DNA from: Micromonospora sp. C31
Lineage (GTDB): Bacteria; Actinomycetota; Actinomycetes; Mycobacteriales; Micromonosporaceae
Assembly: GCF_018070575.1 (NCBI RefSeq)
Contig: NZ_JAGPXN010000031.1
Coordinates: 1 to 42,781, forward strand
Length of the DNA stretch: 42,781 bases
Reading direction: 5' to 3'
In this document: one piece after another, positions 1 to 7,785 of the stretch
Position numbering within the stretch: position 1 is the first letter of the stretch
Layout: the number at the start of each line of letters is the position of its first letter
Notes under the pieces: generated by a model
Seen by the model: only the letters and a program-made list of their open reading frames with translations
What the model was told of the DNA's origin: nothing
Databases searched by the model: none
Made by a program: the position numbers and the translations under genes

Positions 1-180
1 GTGAGGGTGGTTTCCGTTCGGGTCCGCCGCGTGAGGGCGGTTTCCGTGGTGGTGACCGTCGTGAGGGTGGTTTCCGTTCGGGTCCGCCGCGTGAGGGCGG
101 TTTCCGTGGTGGTGACCGTCGTGAGGGTGGTTTCCGTTCGGGTCCGCCGCGTGAGGGCGGTTTCCGTGGTGGTGACCGTC
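1..180 (+). repeat. Perfect 60-bp tandem repeat, three copies visible
   Basis: Three identical 60-base units lie head to tail inside the coding frame, each encoding 20 residues. The array then decays into shorter related units up to about position 430. The first copy touches the window edge, so more copies may lie upstream. Because third codon positions are also identical, the expansion must be recent or maintained by recombination. Confidence 0.97.
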
Positions 181-1481
181 GTGAGGGCGGCGATCGCCAG
201 GGTGGCTTCCGTGGTGGTGACCGCGAGGGCGGTTTCCGTGGCGGCGAGCGTCGCGAGGGTGGCGATCGCCAGGGTGGTTTCCGTTCGGGTCCGCCGCGTG
301 AAGGTGGCTACCGCGGTGGTGACCGTCGTGAGGGCGGCGACCGTCCGGGTGGTTACCGGAGCGGTGGCGACAGGCAGGGCGGCTTCCGCGGTGGCGACCG
401 TGAGGGCGGCTACCGTGGCTCAGAGCGTCGTGACGAGCGGCGGGAGCGCCCGGAGGCGGAGCGGGAGCGTGCGGCGTCCCCCGTGCTGCCCGACGAGATC
501 GTCGCGACCGACCTCGACAAGGACGTCCGGGCTGAGCTGCTCTCGCTGGCGAAGCCGGTCGCCGAGACGGTCGCCCGGCACCTGGTGGCGACGGGTCAGC
601 TGATCGACGAGGACCCCGCCGAGGCGCTGGCGCACGCGTTGGCGGCCCGTCGGCTGGCGTCCCGGATCGCCGCCGTCCGCGAGGCGGTCGGCCTGGCCGC
701 GTACCACGCGGGGGAGTGGCAGACCGCGATCGCGGAGCTGCGCACATACCACCGGATGAGCGGGTTGCAGAGCCACCTGGCGGTGCTCGCGGACTGCGAG
801 CGGGCGCTGGGTCGGCCGGAGCGGGCGATCGACCTGTTCCGTGGTGCGGACCGGGAGAAGCTGGACCAGGCCGTGGCGATCGAGCTGCTGATCGTGGCGG
901 CCGGGGCGCGCGGTGACCTGGGCCAGAAGGACGCCGCCGTGGCCATGCTCCAGGTTCCCGAGCTGACGAGCGAGACGGCTGAGCCGTGGACGGCGCGGCT
1001 GCGTTACGCATACGCCGACGCGCTGCTGGCCGTCGGTCGTCGCGAGGAGGCTCGGGAGTGGTTCTCCCGGGCGGCCGATGTCGACGCCGAGAGCGAGACC
1101 GACGCCGCCGAGCGGCTGCTGGAGCTCGACGGTGTGGTGATCGAGGGCGACGAGGAGGACGAGGAGTCCGCCGAGGAGTCTGCCGCCGGCCCCGGCAACC
1201 CGGGTGCGGTATTGGCCCGGCCGGACACCGACACCGCCGACGCCGACGCCGAGGACACCGACACCGCCGACACCGACACCGCCGACACCGCCGACACCGA
1301 CGCCGACAGCGACGGCGAGGACGACGAGCCGCAGGCCGCGGTCGCGGCGGGGCCGGCGGGCGACCTGACCGACGACGAGGCGGATGGCGGCGCCGCCGGA
1401 CGGGTCGGCGACGACAACGGGGCCGGCGCCGGTGGTGGCGAGCCCACCGTCTCCGGCGGGTCGGACACCGCGAAGCGATGA
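3..1481 (+). CDS. TPR-like protein with RGG-type repeat N-terminus (5' partial)
   Basis: The reading frame is open from the window edge, so the true start lies upstream. About the first 140 visible residues are Gly/Arg/Asp-rich repeats of the types EGGFRSGPPR and EGGFRGGDRR, resembling RGG boxes of RNA-binding proteins. A charged linker (ERRDERRERPEAERER) leads to an Ala/Leu-rich helical part beginning LPDEIVATDL, whose helix-pair pattern (AEALAHALAARRLA, AVGLAAYHAGEWQTAIAELR, ALLAVGRREEAREWF) fits tetratricopeptide repeats. The tail is strongly acidic, with EDEEDEES followed by a run of DTDTAD-type units. The TPR part suggests a protein-interaction role and the RGG part suggests nucleic-acid binding; both are inferences. 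The stop codon overlaps the next start (ATGA), implying translational coupling with the HAD phosphatase. Confidence 0.85.
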   Translation, partial: EGGFRSGPPREGGFRGGDRREGGFRSGPPREGGFRGGDRREGGFRSGPPREGGFRGGDRREGGDRQGGFRGGDREGGFRGGERREGGDRQGGFRSGPPREGGYRGGDRREGGDRPGGYRSGGDRQGGFRGGDREGGYRGSERRDERRERPEAERERAASPVLPDEIVATDLDKDVRAELLSLAKPVAETVARHLVATGQLIDEDPAEALAHALAARRLASRIAAVREAVGLAAYHAGEWQTAIAELRTYHRMSGLQSHLAVLADCERALGRPERAIDLFRGADREKLDQAVAIELLIVAAGARGDLGQKDAAVAMLQVPELTSETAEPWTARLRYAYADALLAVGRREEAREWFSRAADVDAESETDAAERLLELDGVVIEGDEEDEESAEESAAGPGNPGAVLARPDTDTADADAEDTDTADTDTADTADTDADSDGEDDEPQAAVAAGPAGDLTDDEADGGAAGRVGDDNGAGAGGGEPTVSGGSDTAKR

Positions 1482-2494
1482 CGACGGATGCCGGGGAACG
1501 GCTGGTCGACGGGTACGCCCTGGTCGTCTTCGACCTGGATGGCGTGATCTACCTGATCGACCGGCCGATCCCCGGCGCGGTCGAGGCGGTGGGCCGGCTG
1601 CACGCCGAGGGCCGGTCGGTGGCGTACGCGACCAACAACGCCTCGCGCCGCTCCAGCGAGGTGGCCGACCTGCTCACCGGGATGGGCGTGCCCGCCCGGC
1701 CCGAAGAGGTGCTCACCTCCGCGGCGGCCGCCGCCGAGCTGCTTCGCGACCGGCTTCCGGCCGGCGCCGCGGTGCTGGTCGTCGGCACCGAGGCACTGCG
1801 GGCCGAGCTGGGCGCGGTGGGGCTCAGCCCGGTGTCCCGGGCCGACGAGTCCCCGCTCGCGGTGGTGCAGGGGTTCGGCCCGCAGGTCTGCTGGGCGGAC
1901 CTGGCCGAGGCTTCGGTGGCCGTACGTGGCGGCGCGACCTGGGTCGCCACCAACGCCGACCCGACCCTGCCCAGTGGCCGGGGGCCACTGCCGGGCAACG
2001 GTTCCCTGGTCGCCGTGCTGCGCACGGCGCTCGGCCGGGATCCCGACGTGGTCGTCGGCAAGCCCGAGCCGGCCCTGTTCACCACGGCGGCCCGCCGGGC
2101 CGGGCAGGGCCGGACGTTGCTGGTCGGCGACCGGTTGGACACCGACATCGAGGGCGCCCGGCGGGCCGGCCTGGACAGCCTGCTGGTGCTCACCGGCGTG
2201 AGCGACGCGGCCGAACTGCTCGCCGCTCCGGCGCACCGCAGGCCGACGTACGTCTCGATGGACCTGGCGGGGCTCTTCGACCCGGCCGCCGTCGTGCGGG
2301 TCCCGGGCCCGGCGAACGCCGGCGGATGGTCGGTGGCCCCGCGGGGCGACACGCTGGAGCTGTCCGGGGCTGGCCGCCCGCTGGACGCCCTGGCGGTGCT
2401 CTGCACGGCCGCCTGGTCGGCGCGGTCGGCGCGGATCCGGCCCGGGTCGGCCGAGGCGGAGAAGGCACTGGCCGAACTCGGCCTGTCCGGCTGA
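1478..2494 (+). CDS. HAD-IIA family hydrolase (phosphoglycolate/NMP phosphatase type)
   Basis: A 338-residue cytoplasmic phosphatase of the haloacid dehalogenase superfamily, subclass IIA. The nucleophile motif FDLDG gives Asp19 and Asp21, and motif II is ATNNAS, typical of NagD-like enzymes. A Lys-containing motif III (VVGKPEP) and the acidic motif IV (LVGDRLDTDIEGA) follow, with the C2-type cap between them. A C-terminal extension of about 80 residues goes beyond the usual HAD-IIA length. Family substrates include p-nitrophenyl phosphate, phosphoglycolate and nucleoside monophosphates; the natural substrate cannot be read here. The ATG overlaps the stop of the upstream TPR gene, so the two are probably one operon. 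Confidence 0.9.
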   Translation: MTTDAGERLVDGYALVVFDLDGVIYLIDRPIPGAVEAVGRLHAEGRSVAYATNNASRRSSEVADLLTGMGVPARPEEVLTSAAAAAELLRDRLPAGAAVLVVGTEALRAELGAVGLSPVSRADESPLAVVQGFGPQVCWADLAEASVAVRGGATWVATNADPTLPSGRGPLPGNGSLVAVLRTALGRDPDVVVGKPEPALFTTAARRAGQGRTLLVGDRLDTDIEGARRAGLDSLLVLTGVSDAAELLAAPAHRRPTYVSMDLAGLFDPAAVVRVPGPANAGGWSVAPRGDTLELSGAGRPLDALAVLCTAAWSARSARIRPGSAEAEKALAELGLSG

Positions 2495-2516
2495 CCGCCT
2501 GCGGGCCGGCGACCGT

Positions 2517-2855
2517 TCAGAGCAGCTTGCGCAGCTTCATCAGGTCGAGCGGGTTCGCCTTGATCGACACCCGTCGGGACGTGACCGCGCGGGTGATGTC
2601 GAGTTCGCCGCGGACCAGCGCGAGCAGGTCGTCACTGCCGGTGCTCAGCGCGATCTTGGCTTTCGGGTCGTCGCCGTCGGCCAGGTCGACCAGCCGACCG
2701 CCGCAGAGCCGGCCGTGGAAGGCGGTCCCGATGTCGGTGACGCGGCAGGCCAGCGTCCGCTCGAAGTCGACCTTCTCCCGCACCGTCTCCGCGTCGCGGT
2801 CCAGCCTGGCCGCCAGATCCCGCAGCGCCTGCCGGCATTCGTCCACGCTGGCCAC
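2517..2855 (-). CDS. SCP2 sterol-binding domain protein
   Basis: A 112-residue protein, nearly all one SCP2-like fold. Recognisable parts are FHGRLCGGRLVDLADG, KAKIALSTGSDDLLALVRGE and the C-terminal IKANPLDLMKLRKLL, where small lipid-binding SCP2 domains usually end. The GTG start was chosen because a GAGGGG ribosome-binding sequence lies six to seven bases upstream; further GTG codons upstream would add up to eight residues. Family members bind lipids or act as accessory domains; no partner is evident. It is convergent with the HAD gene and divergent from the phasin-like gene. Confidence 0.8.
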   Translation of the reverse strand: MASVDECRQALRDLAARLDRDAETVREKVDFERTLACRVTDIGTAFHGRLCGGRLVDLADGDDPKAKIALSTGSDDLLALVRGELDITRAVTSRRVSIKANPLDLMKLRKLL

Positions 2856-2968
2856 GACCGCCCCCTCACCGCTCACCACGCCGTCCCCGGCACCGTACCG
2901 CACGGGGCGTCGCGGGGTGCCCGGTAGCGTGGCACCTGCACACCCCCGCCCCGCGGAAGGAATCAGGC

Positions 2969-3604
2969 ATGCAGGACGCGTGGCGCGCCTACCTCGAGCT
3001 GGCCATGGGCCTGACGGAGGCGCCCCGGAAGAAGGCCCAGGACGCGGTTCGCCGGGCTGTCGGCTCGGGCGGGGCGACCGCCGCCCAGTTGCAGACCCTC
3101 GCCGAGGAGTTGGTCTCCACCGGCGCGGCCAACCGTGAGTCGCTGACCAAGCTGGTGCGGTTCGAGGTGGATCGTGCCCTCGGCGCGGTGGGGCTCGCCA
3201 CCGCCGACGAGGTCGCCGAGTTGACGCGCCGGGTGCACGAGCTGGAACGTCAGCTCCGCGACGCCAAGGCGACCCCCGGTGCCCCGCTGCCGGTGCCCGC
3301 CGATGGCGCGGAGTCGTCGAACCCCGGGGCAGCCGCTGCCGGGTCCTCGGTGGTCCCGGGCGCCGCCGAGCCGGCCGTGCCGACCTCGGCGGCCCCCGTG
3401 GCGGTCGCGGGGCCTGCCGTGGCGAAGAAGGCGCTGGCCGAGAAGGCCGTCGCCAAGAAGGCCGTCGCCAAGAAGGCCGTGGCCAAGAAGGCCGTCGCCA
3501 AGCGGGCGCCGTCCGCCCTCGCCCCCGCCGAGGGCGCGGCGGAGCCGGCCCGTCCGGCGAAGAAGGCGCCGGCCCGCAAGCGGCCGCCGCAGGGCGAGGC
3601 GTGA
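2969..3604 (+). CDS. Phasin-like protein with histone-H1-like Lys/Ala tail
   Basis: A 211-residue protein in two parts. Residues 1–95 are an amphipathic helical domain resembling PhaI/PhaF-type granule-associated proteins, including LVRFEVDRALGAVGLAT and the coiled-coil stretch TRRVHELERQLRDA. The rest is disordered and Ala/Pro-rich, then carries AVAKK pentapeptide repeats and ends KKAPARKRPPQGEA. This is the layout of PhaF, in which the tail binds DNA and the head binds polyhydroxyalkanoate granules. No PHA synthase lies in the window, so a role in granule segregation is inference; a nucleoid-associated protein is the alternative. Confidence 0.75.
   Translation: MQDAWRAYLELAMGLTEAPRKKAQDAVRRAVGSGGATAAQLQTLAEELVSTGAANRESLTKLVRFEVDRALGAVGLATADEVAELTRRVHELERQLRDAKATPGAPLPVPADGAESSNPGAAAAGSSVVPGAAEPAVPTSAAPVAVAGPAVAKKALAEKAVAKKAVAKKAVAKKAVAKRAPSALAPAEGAAEPARPAKKAPARKRPPQGEA
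3446..3505 (+). repeat. 15-bp tandem repeat encoding AVAKK
   Basis: Four near-identical 15-base units sit in frame in the phasin-like gene and encode AVAKK, AVAKK, AVAKK and AVAKR. This is a typical DNA-binding lysine/alanine repeat tail that can change length by slippage. Confidence 0.9.
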
Positions 3605-3631
3605 CCCGCCCGGCCCTGGCCGGGGGCGGGT
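3604..3631 (+). promoter_or_regulatory. GC hairpin covering the ribosome-binding site of the next gene
   Basis: Inverted arms ACCCGCCCGGCC and GGCCGGGGGCGGGT can pair with a two-base bulge. The right arm contains the G-rich sequence immediately before the GTG of the following gene, so the hairpin could act as a weak terminator or hide the ribosome-binding site. No U-tract follows it. Confidence 0.35.
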
Positions 3632-3632
3632 C

Positions 3633-3941
3633 GTGAGCGGTCCCTTCCGCCCCGGGCCGCCGCCCGGCGCCCGTCCCGGCCCGCCGGGTGCCGGCCACGG
3701 GCCCGCGTCCGGCTTCCCGCGGCCCGGGCCGGCGCCCACCGCCCGGCCGGGCCCGCGTCCCGGCCCGCCGCCGCTGCCGGAGCCCGCCGAGGATCTGGGC
3801 GACGACCGGCATCCCGCTGTGGACGCCGCAGTACGGGCGCTGGCCAACGCCGCCACGCTCGCCCCGGCGGACCAGATCGCGCAGTACGAGGCGGCGTACG
3901 AGACGCTGCGGGAGACCCTCGCGACCATCGACCAGGCCTGA
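3633..3941 (+). CDS. Small Pro/Gly-rich hypothetical protein
   Basis: A 102-residue protein that I do not recognise as a named family. Residues 1–50 are almost only Pro, Gly, Arg and Ala (for example PPPGARPGPPGAGHGP) and are probably disordered. The C-terminal half is a predicted helical unit containing HPAVDAAVRALANAA and QIAQYEAAYETLRETLATID. It lies between the phasin-like gene and tlyA on the same strand with short gaps, so it is probably co-transcribed. The GTG start places the G-rich hairpin arm as its ribosome-binding region. Confidence 0.65.
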   Translation: MSGPFRPGPPPGARPGPPGAGHGPASGFPRPGPAPTARPGPRPGPPPLPEPAEDLGDDRHPAVDAAVRALANAATLAPADQIAQYEAAYETLRETLATIDQA

Positions 3942-3962
3942 CCGACCGGAGAAGAACCACGC

Positions 3963-4823
3963 ATGGCACGTCGTAACCGGCTGGACGCCGAACTCGTCCG
4001 CCGCGGCCTGGCCCGGTCCCGGGAACAGGCCGCCGCGCTGGTGGAGGCCGGCCGGGTCCAGCTGCGCGGCGTGCCGGCCCGCAAGCCCGCCGCGATGGTC
4101 GACCCCGCCGATCCGCTCCTGGTCACCGGCGAGGACCCCGGCTCGGAGTACGTCTCCCGGGGCGGGCACAAGCTGGCCGGCGCGCTGGCCGCCTTCGCGC
4201 CGGGTGGGCTGGCGGTGGCCGGCCGGCGCTGCCTCGACGCGGGCGCCTCCACCGGCGGCTTCACCGACGTGCTGCTGCGCGCCGACGCGGCGGAGGTGGT
4301 CGCGGTCGACGTCGGCTACGGGCAGCTCGCCTGGCCGCTGCGCAACGACCCCCGGGTACGGGTCTTCGAGCGCACCAACGTCCGTACGCTGACGCCGGAG
4401 GTCGTCGACGGGCCGGTCGACCTCACGGTCGCCGACCTGTCGTTCATCTCGCTGCGGCTGGTGCTGCCGGCGCTGGCCGGGTGCACCCGGCCCGACGGCG
4501 ACCTGGCGCTGATGGTGAAGCCGCAGTTCGAGGTCGGCAAGGAGCGGGTGGGTGCCGGCGGGGTGGTCCGCGACCCGCTGCTGCGGGCGGAGGCCGTGCT
4601 CGACGTGGCCGCCGCGGCGGCCCGGCTCGACCTCGGCCTGGCCGACGTGGCCGCGAGCCCGTTGCCGGGGCCGAGCGGCAACGTCGAGTTCTTCGTATGG
4701 TTACGCCGGGACGCACCGCCGGCCGACCCGGAGCGGGTGCGCGCGGTGGTGACCGCCGGGCCGGGTGGCCCGGTGCGCTCCGGTGACCGGCCGGACGCGG
4801 CGACGGAGGAGGTGGCCGGGTGA
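3963..4823 (+). CDS. tlyA: TlyA family 16S/23S rRNA (cytidine-2'-O)-methyltransferase
   Basis: A 286-residue S-adenosylmethionine-dependent enzyme that methylates 2'-hydroxyls of cytidines in 16S and 23S rRNA; in mycobacteria its loss gives capreomycin resistance. Residues 1–60 are an S4-like RNA-binding domain (RLDAELVRRGLARSREQA). The Rossmann methyltransferase domain follows, with SRGGHKL (Lys70), the SAM site DAGASTGGFTDVLL, then VADLSFIS, MVKPQFEVG and GNVEFFVW. These supply the K-D-K-E set expected for a FtsJ-like 2'-O-methyltransferase. It lies directly upstream of nadK, an arrangement conserved in actinobacteria. An A-rich ribosome-binding region (GGAGAAG) precedes the ATG. Confidence 0.93.
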   Translation: MARRNRLDAELVRRGLARSREQAAALVEAGRVQLRGVPARKPAAMVDPADPLLVTGEDPGSEYVSRGGHKLAGALAAFAPGGLAVAGRRCLDAGASTGGFTDVLLRADAAEVVAVDVGYGQLAWPLRNDPRVRVFERTNVRTLTPEVVDGPVDLTVADLSFISLRLVLPALAGCTRPDGDLALMVKPQFEVGKERVGAGGVVRDPLLRAEAVLDVAAAAARLDLGLADVAASPLPGPSGNVEFFVWLRRDAPPADPERVRAVVTAGPGGPVRSGDRPDAATEEVAG

Positions 4824-4900
4824 GTGAGCTGGCGAGCCCCGCGGTCGCGGGCGTGCTGCGCGGACGCCGCGCGGATGTGACGGGGCGGCGGTCCCGGTGA
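4820..4900 (+). CDS. Possible 26-codon coupling ORF between tlyA and nadK
   Basis: A GTG overlapping the tlyA stop (GTGA) opens a 26-codon frame whose own TGA overlaps the nadK GTG in the same way. The product is short and Arg-rich (ending ADVTGRRSR) and matches nothing I know. It may exist only to carry ribosomes from tlyA to nadK, or be chance in a GC-rich gap. Confidence 0.35.
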   Translation: MSELASPAVAGVLRGRRADVTGRRSR

Positions 4901-5781
4901 GCCGCACGGCACTGCTGGTGACGCACACCGGTCGTCGGCGCAGCACGGAGCACGCCCGTGCCGTCGCCGCCGACCTGATCTCGGCCGGCTTCGAGGTGCG
5001 CGTCGTGGCCGAGGAGGCCGAGGACCTCGACCTGCCCGGGGTGGTCCCGACGACCGGCCTGGAGGCGGCCGAGGGCGCGGAGATCGTCTTCGCGCTCGGC
5101 GGGGACGGCACCTTCCTGCGCGCGGCGGAGCTGGCCCGCCCGGCGAAGGTGCCGCTGATCGGCATCAACCTGGGCAAGGTCGGCTTCCTCGCCGAGGCCG
5201 AGATCGACGACCTGGACAGCGCGGTGCGCGACGTGGTCGAGCGCAACTACACCGTCGACGAGCGGCTCACCCTCGACGTGACCGCCGAGTTCGACGGCGG
5301 CCCCACCATCGAGTCGTGGGCGCTCAACGAGATCAGCGTCGAGAAGGGCGAGCGCGCCCAGATGCTGGAGCTGCTCGTCGACGTCGACGGCCGACCGCTG
5401 TCCCGCTACGGCTGCGACGGGGTGGTCTGCGCGACCCCCACCGGCTCGACGGCGTACGCGTTCTCCGGCGGCGGGCCGGTGGTCTGGCCGGAGGTGGAGG
5501 CCCTGCTGCTGGTGCCGATCAGCGCGCACGCGCTGTTCAGCCGGCCGCTGGTCACCGCGCCCACGTCCACGTTCGTCATCACCGTCGACCCGTTCACCAC
5601 CCTCGCGGTGCTGTCCTGCGACGGCCGGCGGGTCTACGACCTGCCGCCGGGGGCGCGGGTCACGGTGCGCCGCGGCGCGCTGCCGGTGCGCGTCGTGCGG
5701 CTGCGGGACCGCCCGTTCACCGACCGGCTGGTGGCGAAGTTCGACCTGCCCGTGCAGGGCTGGCGCGGCAACCGTCGGTGA
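4897..5781 (+). CDS. nadK: NAD kinase
   Basis: A 294-residue cytoplasmic kinase that makes NADP from NAD using ATP or polyphosphate. The family hallmark GGDG is at residues 68–71 (FALGGDGTFLRAA), followed by GINLGKVGFLAE, the NAD-contacting ALNEISV, and the Gly-rich TPTGSTAYAFSGGGPVV. Length and motif order are normal for the ATP-NAD kinase family. The GTG start overlaps the stop of the small upstream frame and gives the expected N-terminus RTALLVTHTGR. It is followed after about 130 bases by recN, as in many actinobacteria. Confidence 0.95.
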   Translation: MSRTALLVTHTGRRRSTEHARAVAADLISAGFEVRVVAEEAEDLDLPGVVPTTGLEAAEGAEIVFALGGDGTFLRAAELARPAKVPLIGINLGKVGFLAEAEIDDLDSAVRDVVERNYTVDERLTLDVTAEFDGGPTIESWALNEISVEKGERAQMLELLVDVDGRPLSRYGCDGVVCATPTGSTAYAFSGGGPVVWPEVEALLLVPISAHALFSRPLVTAPTSTFVITVDPFTTLAVLSCDGRRVYDLPPGARVTVRRGALPVRVVRLRDRPFTDRLVAKFDLPVQGWRGNRR

Positions 5782-5894
5782 CCCTGCGGCGGGCCGCCGC
5801 CGGCCGTCCACGCCCGGGCGGCCCCGGCGGCGGTGTCGGCGGGCGGACGCACCGGCACGCCAACGCCGGCTGGTCAAGTGTCGGGGGCCGCGTC

Positions 5895-5900
5895 TACTGT
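5895..5900 (+). promoter_or_regulatory. -10 box (TACTGT), probable leaderless recN promoter
   Basis: TACTGT fits the actinobacterial TAnnnT -10 consensus and ends eight bases before the recN GTG, so transcription would start at or next to the start codon. No Shine-Dalgarno sequence and no recognisable LexA box are present in this gap. Confidence 0.4.
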
Positions 5901-5908
5901 CGGTTGCT

Positions 5909-7666
5909 GTGCTGGAAGAGCTGCGCATCACCGGACTGGGCGTCATCGAGGACACCACGCTGCCGCTGACCGGCGGCATGAACGTCATCACCGGCGAGAC
6001 CGGTGCGGGCAAGACCATGGTGGTCACCGGTCTCGGCCTGCTCTTCGGCGGGCGTGCCGACGCCGGCCGGGTGCGCGCCCAGCCGGGCCGGGCGGTGGTC
6101 GAGGGCCGCCTGCGGCTCGCGGGCCGCGTCGCCGCCACCGTGCACGCGCGGATCACCGACGCGGGCGGCGAGCCCGACGAGGACGGCTCGGTGCTGCTGA
6201 GCCGCACGGTCACCGTGGAGGGGCGCTCCCGCGCGCATCTGGGCGGGCGGAGCATGCCGGTGTCGATGCTCGGTGAGGTGGGCGAGCAGGCGGTGGCCGT
6301 GCACGGCCAGTCCGACCAGCTGCGGCTGCTGCGGCCGGCCGAGCAGCGGGCCGCGCTCGACCGCTTCGCCGGCGCGGAGCACGAGAAGCTGCTCGACGCG
6401 CTGCGCGAGGCGTACGCCCGCTGGCGCGCGGTGGTCGACGACCTGACCGACCGGCGGCGCAACGCCCGCGAGCGCAACCAGGAGGCCGACCTGCTGCGCC
6501 TCGGCCTCGACGAGATCACCCGGGTCGACCCGCAGCCCGGAGAGGACGACGAGCTGAAGGCGGAGGCACAGCGGCTGGAGCATGCCGAGGGGCTGCGTAC
6601 CGCGGCACAGGTGGCCCACCAGTGCGTGGCCGGCGGCGTGGAGGCGACCGACGAGACCCCGGACGCGGCAACGCTGCTCGGCACCGCCCGGCGCACCCTG
6701 GAGGCGCAGGCCGGCACGGACCCGGCGCTGGGCGAGCTGGCGGGGCGGCTGGAGGAGGCGGCGACGCTCGTCACGGACGTCTCGGCCGAGCTGTCGGCCT
6801 ACCTCGCCGCGCTCGACGCCGACCCGGCGCGGTTGCAGACCGTCTACGAGCGGCGGGCGGCGCTGCGTGCGCTCACCCGCAAGTACGCCGACGACGTCGA
6901 CGGGGTGATCGCCTGGGCCGAACGTGCCCGCACCCGCCTGTCCGACCTCGACACCTCCGACGACCTCCTGGACGAGCTGGACCGGGAGGCAGCCCGGCTG
7001 GCCGGCGAGGTGGCCGACCTGGCCGGCCGGGTGTCGACGTCGCGACAGGAGGCGGCGACCCGCTTCGCGGAGCAGGTCACCGTCGAGCTGGCGGGGCTGG
7101 CCATGCCGCACGCCCGGATCGAGGTGGCGGTGCTGCCCCGCGCCGCCGGCCGCGCCGAGCCGACCCTGCCGGTCAACGGCACCGAGGTCGGTGTCGGCCC
7201 GGACGGCGGCGACGAGGTGGAGCTGCGGCTGCTGGCCCATCCGGGCGCTCCCTCGCTGCCGTTGCAGCGCGGCGCCTCCGGCGGCGAGCTGTCCCGGGTG
7301 ATGCTCGCCATCGAGGTGGTCTTCGCCGGCTCGGGTGGGCCGCCCACGTTGGTCTTCGACGAGGTCGACGCCGGGGTCGGCGGGCAGGCCGCGGTGGAGA
7401 TCGGCCGGCGGCTGGCCCGGCTGGCCCGCAGCCACCAGGTGCTGGTCGTCACCCACCTGCCGCAGGTGGCCGCGTTCGCCGACCGGCATCTGGTGGTGGC
7501 GAAGGACACGGGCGGGGCGGTCACCACGAGCGGGGTGCGGGTGGTGGAGGACACCGAGCGCGCCCGGGAACTGGCCCGGATGCTCGCCGGTCTGCCCGAC
7601 TCCGACCTGGGTATCGCGCACGCCGAGGAGCTGCTCGCCGTGGCGGCCAGGGAAAGGCGCCCGTGA
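5909..7666 (+). CDS. recN: DNA repair protein RecN
   Basis: A 585-residue SMC-like ATPase of double-strand break repair. Walker A is GETGAGKT at residues 29–36, the N-terminus LEELRITGLGVIEDTTLPL is diagnostic, and the Q-loop region HGQSDQLRLL follows. Helical coiled-coil arms (about residues 150–370, for example DDLLDELDREAARLAGEVADL) flank a shorter linker. The C-terminal head has the ABC signature ASGGELSRVMLAIE and Walker B TLVFDEVDAGVGG, then the H-loop LVVTHLPQVAAF. The length is normal. In the family RecN gathers broken ends with RecA. It starts the recN–steA–steB stretch. Confidence 0.96.
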   Translation: MLEELRITGLGVIEDTTLPLTGGMNVITGETGAGKTMVVTGLGLLFGGRADAGRVRAQPGRAVVEGRLRLAGRVAATVHARITDAGGEPDEDGSVLLSRTVTVEGRSRAHLGGRSMPVSMLGEVGEQAVAVHGQSDQLRLLRPAEQRAALDRFAGAEHEKLLDALREAYARWRAVVDDLTDRRRNARERNQEADLLRLGLDEITRVDPQPGEDDELKAEAQRLEHAEGLRTAAQVAHQCVAGGVEATDETPDAATLLGTARRTLEAQAGTDPALGELAGRLEEAATLVTDVSAELSAYLAALDADPARLQTVYERRAALRALTRKYADDVDGVIAWAERARTRLSDLDTSDDLLDELDREAARLAGEVADLAGRVSTSRQEAATRFAEQVTVELAGLAMPHARIEVAVLPRAAGRAEPTLPVNGTEVGVGPDGGDEVELRLLAHPGAPSLPLQRGASGGELSRVMLAIEVVFAGSGGPPTLVFDEVDAGVGGQAAVEIGRRLARLARSHQVLVVTHLPQVAAFADRHLVVAKDTGGAVTTSGVRVVEDTERARELARMLAGLPDSDLGIAHAEELLAVAARERRP

Positions 7667-7785
7667 GGTCGGCGATTGTGAGCACAGGCACACCGGCCTG
7701 CGCGGTAATGTGCTTCCCTGGGTAGGCGGCCCTGCTCAGGCATGTCGCGACAGATTTGCCTGCCTCACATGCCAGGATGGTCACG

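Noticed and set aside
1..430. Possible CRISPR array because of regular 60-base repeats
   Set aside because: There are no unique spacers; the units are contiguous, coding and degenerate into related peptides.
1004..2236. 410-codon minus-strand frame over the TPR and HAD genes
   Set aside because: It is an antisense shadow typical of GC-rich coding DNA; the plus-strand genes have full domain motifs.
2874..4169. Long minus-strand frame continuing upstream of the SCP2 gene
   Set aside because: The extra part is Pro/Arg/Gly-rich shadow of tlyA and the phasin-like genes; only the C-terminal 112 residues are protein-like.
5782..5908. LexA/SOS box expected before recN
   Set aside because: No TCGAAC-type palindrome occurs in the gap.
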